Assembly (NCBI RefSeq): GCF_000685095.1
Contig: NZ_BAYE01000009.1
Coordinates: forward strand, 62,001-126,000
From: Paraburkholderia caledonica NBRC 102488
GTDB taxonomy: Bacteria > Pseudomonadota > Gammaproteobacteria > Burkholderiales > Burkholderiaceae
Direction of reading: 5' to 3'
Length of the DNA stretch: 64,000 nucleotides
The translations under genes were made by a program, and so were the position numbers. Position 1 is the stretch's first letter. Each line of letters starts with the position of its first letter. Positions 59,921 to 64,000 of this stretch are shown here, piece after piece. A model generated the notes under the pieces. It worked only from the letters and a program-made list of their open reading frames with translations. It ran no database searches and had not been told where the DNA came from.

Positions 59921-62900
59921 TTACCCCAGCCAGCGGCGTGCGTTCTGGAAGACGCGCATCCACGGGCTTGCGTCCGTCGCGCCCTCACCCCAGCTTTCCG
60001 GATGCCAGCTCATTTGCACCGCGCGATGCACGCGCTCAGTGTGCGGCATCACAACGGTGAAGCGGCCGTCGGGCGTGGTAACGGACGTGATGCCGTTCGG
60101 CGAACCGTTCGGATTGAACGGATACTGCTCGGTCGCCTGACCACGGTGATCGACGTAACGCATTGCCACCGCGACCTTCGACGCATCGCCTTGCTGCGAG
60201 AAGTCCGCATAACCCTCGCCGTGCGCAACCGCGACCGGAATGCGTGAACCTTCCATGCCGGCAAAGAAGATCGACGGCGACGCCTCGACTTGCACGAGCG
60301 AAAAGCGCGCCTCGAATTTTTCCGACTTGTTGCGCGTGAACTTCGGCCATGCTTCGGCGCCGGGGATCATCGACGCGAGGCTGCTCATCATCTGGCAGCC
60401 GTTGCAGATGCCGAGCGCAAACGTGTCGGTCCGGCCAAAAAACGCCGCGAACATATCGGCCAGTTGCGAGTTGAAGCGGATCGCCTTCGCCCAGCCTTCG
60501 CCGGCGCCGAGCGTGTCGCCGTACGAGAACCCGCCGCACGCCACCGCACCGGCGAAGTCCGCCAGATCGGCGCGGCCCGCAAGCAGGTCGCTCATGTGCA
60601 CGTCGTGCGCGTCGAAACCGGCGCGGTCGAACGCATATGCCGTTTCAAGGTGTGAGTTCACGCCCTGCTCGCGCAGAATCGCCACGCGCGGACGCGCGCT
60701 CTTGCCCACGTACGGCGCGGCCACGTCATCAGCAGGGTCGAATGTCAGCACCGGAGTGATGCCCGGATCAGCGGCGTCGAGCAGCGCGTCGTATTCCGCG
60801 TCGGCGCAAGCCGGGTTGTCGCGCAAACGCGAAATGCGCCAACTCACTTCGCTCCACGTGCGATGCAGTTCTACACGCGGCGCTTCGTAGACCTTCTTCG
60901 CGTCGCGATAAATTTCGATGGTATCGCGATCGTTGATCTTGCCGATCACATGCGAGCACGCCGACAGGCCATGCTCGCGCAACGCTGCCAGCACCGCGTC
61001 GCGGTCGGCCGCGCGCACCTGAATCACGGCGCCGAGTTCTTCGGTGAAGAGCGCGCGGATCGTGCGGTCTTCGCGGCGGCCGCTCGTCTGCTTTGCCCAG
61101 TCTTTCGCGTCGCCGTAATCCGACTCGTGATGCGGATCGAGCACGAGCATGTCCACATTCAACGACACGCCGACGTGACCCGCGAACGCCATTTCACATA
61201 CGGTCGCCCACAGGCCGCCATCGGAGCGGTCGTGGTAGGCGAGCAGCTTGCCGCTCCCGTTCAGCGACTGGATTGCGTTGAAGAAGCGCTTCAGGTCTTC
61301 CGGATCGTCAACGTCCGGCACTGTATCGCCGATCTGCTGCGTAACCTGCGCGAGAATGCTGCCGCCCAGACGATGCTTGCCGCGGCCGAGGTCGATTGCG
61401 ATCAGCACGGAGTCGCCCACACCGTCCGCACCGTTTGCGCGACGCAGTTGCGGTGTGAGATGACGGCGCACGTCTTCGACCGGCGCGAACGCCGAGATGA
61501 TGAGCGAAACCGGTGCGACGACTTCTTTAGCGACGCCGCGGTCTTCCCACTTGGTGCGCATGGACAGCGAATCTTTGCCGACCGGAATGCTGATGCCGAG
61601 TGCCGGGCACAGTTCCATACCGATCGCCTTGACCGTCTCGTAGAGCGCCGCGTCTTCGCCCGGCGCGCCGCACGCAGCCATCCAGTTGGCCGACAGTTTG
61701 AGCTTGTCGAGCGACGCGATAGGCGCCGCCGCGATGTTGGTGATCGCCTCGCCGACCGCCATGCGGCCCGACGCGGGTGCGTTGATGACGGCGAGCGGCG
61801 TGCGCTCGGCCATTGTCATCGCCTCGCCGCGAAAGCCCGCGTAGTCCATGGTCGTGATCGCGACGTCCGCGACCGGAACTTGCCATGGGCCGACCATCTG
61901 GTCGCGCGCCGTGGTGCCGCCCACCGAGCGGTCGCCGATTGTAATGAGGAACGACTTGCTCGCGACCGTGGGATGGCGCAGCACGCTGACCGCGACTTCC
62001 GCGAGTGCGAGGCCGGTCACATCCACCGGCTGGACCTTCGGCTCGACGCGCGTGACGTCGCGATGCATCCGCGGCGCCTTGCCGAGCAACACTTCCATTG
62101 GCATGTCGACCGGTTGATGCGCGTTCTCGTCCTTCAGTTCGGGATCGATCAGCTTCAACTGACGTTCGGCCGTTGCCGTGCCGATCACGGCGAACGGGCA
62201 GCGTTCGCGCTCGCACATGGCCTGGAAAGCCGGGAGATCAGCGGGCGCGATGGCGAGCACGTAACGCTCCTGCGCTTCGTTCGACCAGATCTCGCGCGGC
62301 GACAGGCCGCTTTCCTCCAGCTGGATTTCGCGCAGATCGAAAATCGCGCCCTTTCCTGCGCCGTCGACCACTTCCGGGAACGCGTTCGACAGACCGCCCG
62401 CGCCCACGTCGTGAATGCTCAGGATCGGGTTTTTGTCGCCCAGTTGCCAGCACGCATTGATGACTTCCTGCGCGCGCCGCTCGATCTCCGGATTGCCGCG
62501 CTGGACGGAGTCGAAGTCGAGTTCGGCGGTATTCGTGCCGGTCGCCATCGAGCTTGCTGCGCCGCCGCCCATGCCGATGCGCATGCCCGGGCCGCCGATC
62601 TGAATCAGAAGCGACCCTTCCGGCAGGTCGTGCTTGTGCGTGTGCTGATCCGAAATATTGCCGATGCCGCCCGCGATCATGATCGGCTTGTGATAGCCGC
62701 GCACGAGGCCCGCCACGTTCTGCTCGTATGCGCGGAAATAGCCGCCCAGATTCGGCCGGCCAAATTCGTTGTTGAATGCGGCGCCGCCGAGCGGGCCGTC
62801 GATCATGATTTGCAGCGGCGAAGCGATGCGGTCCGGGCGGCCATACGCCTCAAGCTTGTCGTTCGGATTGCGATGCGCGAGCGGCACGGCGACATCGCGT

Positions 62901-64000
62901 GCATTTTCCCAGGCTTCGACGCCGTCCGGCAATTCGAGGTTCGACACCGTGAAGCCCGCCAGACCGGCCTTCGGCCGCGCGCCGCGGCCGGTCGCGCCTT
63001 CGTCGCGAATCTCGCCGCCCGCGCCCGTCGCAGCGCCAGGGAAAGGCGAGATCGCGGTTGGGTGATTGTGCGTCTCGACCTTCATCAAGGTGTGCGTGAG
63101 TTCGACGCTGCGGCGATAGTGCTCGGGCAGTTCCTTCTCACCAAGCTGCTCCGGCGTGCGCGGGAACCAGCGCTCTGCCATACCGCCCGCCATGATCGCC
63201 GAGTTGTCCGAATAAGCGACGATCGTGCCTTGCGGATGGAGCTTCTCGGTATTGCGGATCATGTTGAAGAGCGAGATGTCCTGCTTCTCGCCGTCGATGG
63301 TCCATTCCGCGTTGAAAATCTTGTGACGGCAGTGCTCGCTGTTGGCCTGCGCGAACATCATCAGTTCGACGTCGGTCGGATTGCGGCCGAGTTTCGTGAA
63401 TGCGTCGACGAGGTAGTCGATCTCGTCGTCGGCGAGCGCGAGGCCCAGTTCCGTGTTCGCTACTTCCAGCGCGCGCCGGCTTTGGCCGAGCACGTCGACG
63501 GTTTGCAGCGGCTTGGCCGGCAGTTCGTCGAACAGATGCAGCGCATGGTCGCGCGACGGCGCGACGCTCTCGGTCATGCGGTCGTGCAACGCGGCGGCGA
63601 CGGCCTCGCGCGCTTCGTCGGAAAGCGCCTTCTTGCCGCCCAGCAGGCCGCTTTTCAGCGTAACCGTGTACTCGACGCCGCGCTCGATCCGGCGCACCTG
63701 CGTGAGCCCGCACAGGTGCGCGATATCCGTTGCCTTGCTCGCCCACGGCGACACCGTACCGAAGCGCGGCACCACCAGAAACGTTTCGGCCGCGCCGCGC
63801 TCTCTGGTTTCTTCGAGCGGATGGCCGTAGTGCATCAGCGCCTCGATCTTCGCGTTGTCTTCAGCGGAAAGCGGGGTCTGCGCGTTGACGAAGTGCAGAT
63901 ATTGCCCGCGCACGCCCGTGATGTTCGGGTCGATGCGCGTAAGCGTTTCGAGCAGGCGGGTTTGACGGAAATCGGAAAGGGCCGAAGCGCCGGGGAAACA
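59921..64000 (-). CDS. purL: Phosphoribosylformylglycinamidine synthase, 5' end cut by window edge
   Basis: About 1,359 codons are visible; the first codons lie right of position 64000 (the reading opens at CFPGASALSDFRQTRLLETL). It is the large single-chain PurL that joins FGAR and glutamine to give FGAM in purine synthesis. Order: N-terminal PurS-like part; the FGAM synthetase core with KVETHNHPTAISPFPGAATG and GGIGNISDQHTHKHDLPEGS; and a C-terminal class I glutamine amidotransferase with ALGICNGCQMMSSL (nucleophile Cys), and His/Glu in WHPES. From family length I expect only about five missing residues. The 3' end faces a strong terminator. Confidence 0.98.
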   Translation of the reverse strand, partial: CFPGASALSDFRQTRLLETLTRIDPNITGVRGQYLHFVNAQTPLSAEDNAKIEALMHYGHPLEETRERGAAETFLVVPRFGTVSPWASKATDIAHLCGLTQVRRIERGVEYTVTLKSGLLGGKKALSDEAREAVAAALHDRMTESVAPSRDHALHLFDELPAKPLQTVDVLGQSRRALEVANTELGLALADDEIDYLVDAFTKLGRNPTDVELMMFAQANSEHCRHKIFNAEWTIDGEKQDISLFNMIRNTEKLHPQGTIVAYSDNSAIMAGGMAERWFPRTPEQLGEKELPEHYRRSVELTHTLMKVETHNHPTAISPFPGAATGAGGEIRDEGATGRGARPKAGLAGFTVSNLELPDGVEAWENARDVAVPLAHRNPNDKLEAYGRPDRIASPLQIMIDGPLGGAAFNNEFGRPNLGGYFRAYEQNVAGLVRGYHKPIMIAGGIGNISDQHTHKHDLPEGSLLIQIGGPGMRIGMGGGAASSMATGTNTAELDFDSVQRGNPEIERRAQEVINACWQLGDKNPILSIHDVGAGGLSNAFPEVVDGAGKGAIFDLREIQLEESGLSPREIWSNEAQERYVLAIAPADLPAFQAMCERERCPFAVIGTATAERQLKLIDPELKDENAHQPVDMPMEVLLGKAPRMHRDVTRVEPKVQPVDVTGLALAEVAVSVLRHPTVASKSFLITIGDRSVGGTTARDQMVGPWQVPVADVAITTMDYAGFRGEAMTMAERTPLAVINAPASGRMAVGEAITNIAAAPIASLDKLKLSANWMAACGAPGEDAALYETVKAIGMELCPALGISIPVGKDSLSMRTKWEDRGVAKEVVAPVSLIISAFAPVEDVRRHLTPQLRRANGADGVGDSVLIAIDLGRGKHRLGGSILAQVTQQIGDTVPDVDDPEDLKRFFNAIQSLNGSGKLLAYHDRSDGGLWATVCEMAFAGHVGVSLNVDMLVLDPHHESDYGDAKDWAKQTSGRREDRTIRALFTEELGAVIQVRAADRDAVLAALREHGLSACSHVIGKINDRDTIEIYRDAKKVYEAPRVELHRTWSEVSWRISRLRDNPACADAEYDALLDAADPGITPVLTFDPADDVAAPYVGKSARPRVAILREQGVNSHLETAYAFDRAGFDAHDVHMSDLLAGRADLADFAGAVACGGFSYGDTLGAGEGWAKAIRFNSQLADMFAAFFGRTDTFALGICNGCQMMSSLASMIPGAEAWPKFTRNKSEKFEARFSLVQVEASPSIFFAGMEGSRIPVAVAHGEGYADFSQQGDASKVAVAMRYVDHRGQATEQYPFNPNGSPNGITSVTTPDGRFTVVMPHTERVHRAVQMSWHPESWGEGATDASPWMRVFQNARRWLG

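Noticed and set aside
1..64000. CRISPR array, tRNA or rRNA genes, prophage or integrative element
   Set aside because: No regularly spaced repeats, no RNA gene signatures, no integrase or phage structural genes were recognised on either strand.

Overview
The window is high-G+C betaproteobacterial DNA, most likely chromosome of a Burkholderiales member, and Paraburkholderia is my best guess. The main reason is a cepacian-type exopolysaccharide (EPS) locus in which the parts called bce-I and bce-II lie side by side. The rest follows familiar Burkholderia-type gene neighbourhoods (mltG-tmk-holB-tatD; selO-msrB-yciB-bolA-PPIase-purL; a MocR regulator facing a DUF2917 gene). I saw no tRNA, rRNA, CRISPR array, prophage or intact insertion sequence. 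The genus is inferred from gene content, not measured.

Region 1 (1-24985) is the EPS locus. A left arm reads leftward: a secreted beta-propeller protein, the Wzx flippase and a tandem-domain glycosyltransferase cut by the window edge. Diverging from it is a rightward operon: acyltransferase, SGNH hydrolase, GDP-mannose 4,6-dehydratase. A bidirectional terminator at about 9470 separates this from a long leftward operon (22737 to 9522): priming transferase BceB, UDP-glucose dehydrogenase BceC, tyrosine phosphatase BceD, outer-membrane exporter BceE, tyrosine kinase/chain-length protein BceF, glycosyltransferases BceG and BceH, polymerase BceI, glycosyltransferases BceJ and BceK. BceA (GDP-mannose synthesis) diverges from bceB. 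Together this is a Wzx/Wzy-dependent pathway. The priming enzyme plus six glycosyltransferase domains equals the seven sugars of the published cepacian repeat. No GDP-rhamnose-forming reductase is visible, so part of the locus probably lies left of position 1.

Region 2 (25093-37108) is accessory. It holds a transposase-derived DNA-binding protein without a nuclease domain, a YciI-like protein, a PsiF-repeat protein, an orphan membrane protein, a SYLF lipoprotein, and a stress group (GT4 glycosyltransferase, AAA ATPase, trehalose-6-phosphate synthase OtsA, MscS channel). An orphan Rap1a/Tai-like periplasmic protein and an exported ankyrin protein follow. The intergenic DNA here contains several strong dyads.

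Region 3 (37155-50185) starts with housekeeping genes: tatD, a GNAT gene, holB, tmk, mltG, and ygfZ in the opposite direction. It continues with enzymes of uncertain substrate (TANGO2-like, HSL esterase, SDR, zinc-free MDR, hotdog thioesterase), a MocR/DUF2917 divergent pair and a LEA2 lipoprotein.

Region 4 (50208-64000) is a leftward fatty-acid activation and beta-oxidation cluster (acyl-CoA synthetase, FadB/FadJ-like enzyme, thiolase). It is followed by the rightward selO-msrB pair, yciB-bolA-PPIase, a strong bidirectional terminator, and purL running off the right edge.

The less expected features are the transposase-derived protein beside bceA, a beta-propeller with an EF-hand inside the EPS locus, a hairpin between bceE and bceF, a nested dyad at about 30 kb, and three 12-bp tandem arrays (bceE, ygfZ and upstream of the SDR gene). 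I found no convincing wholly new system.
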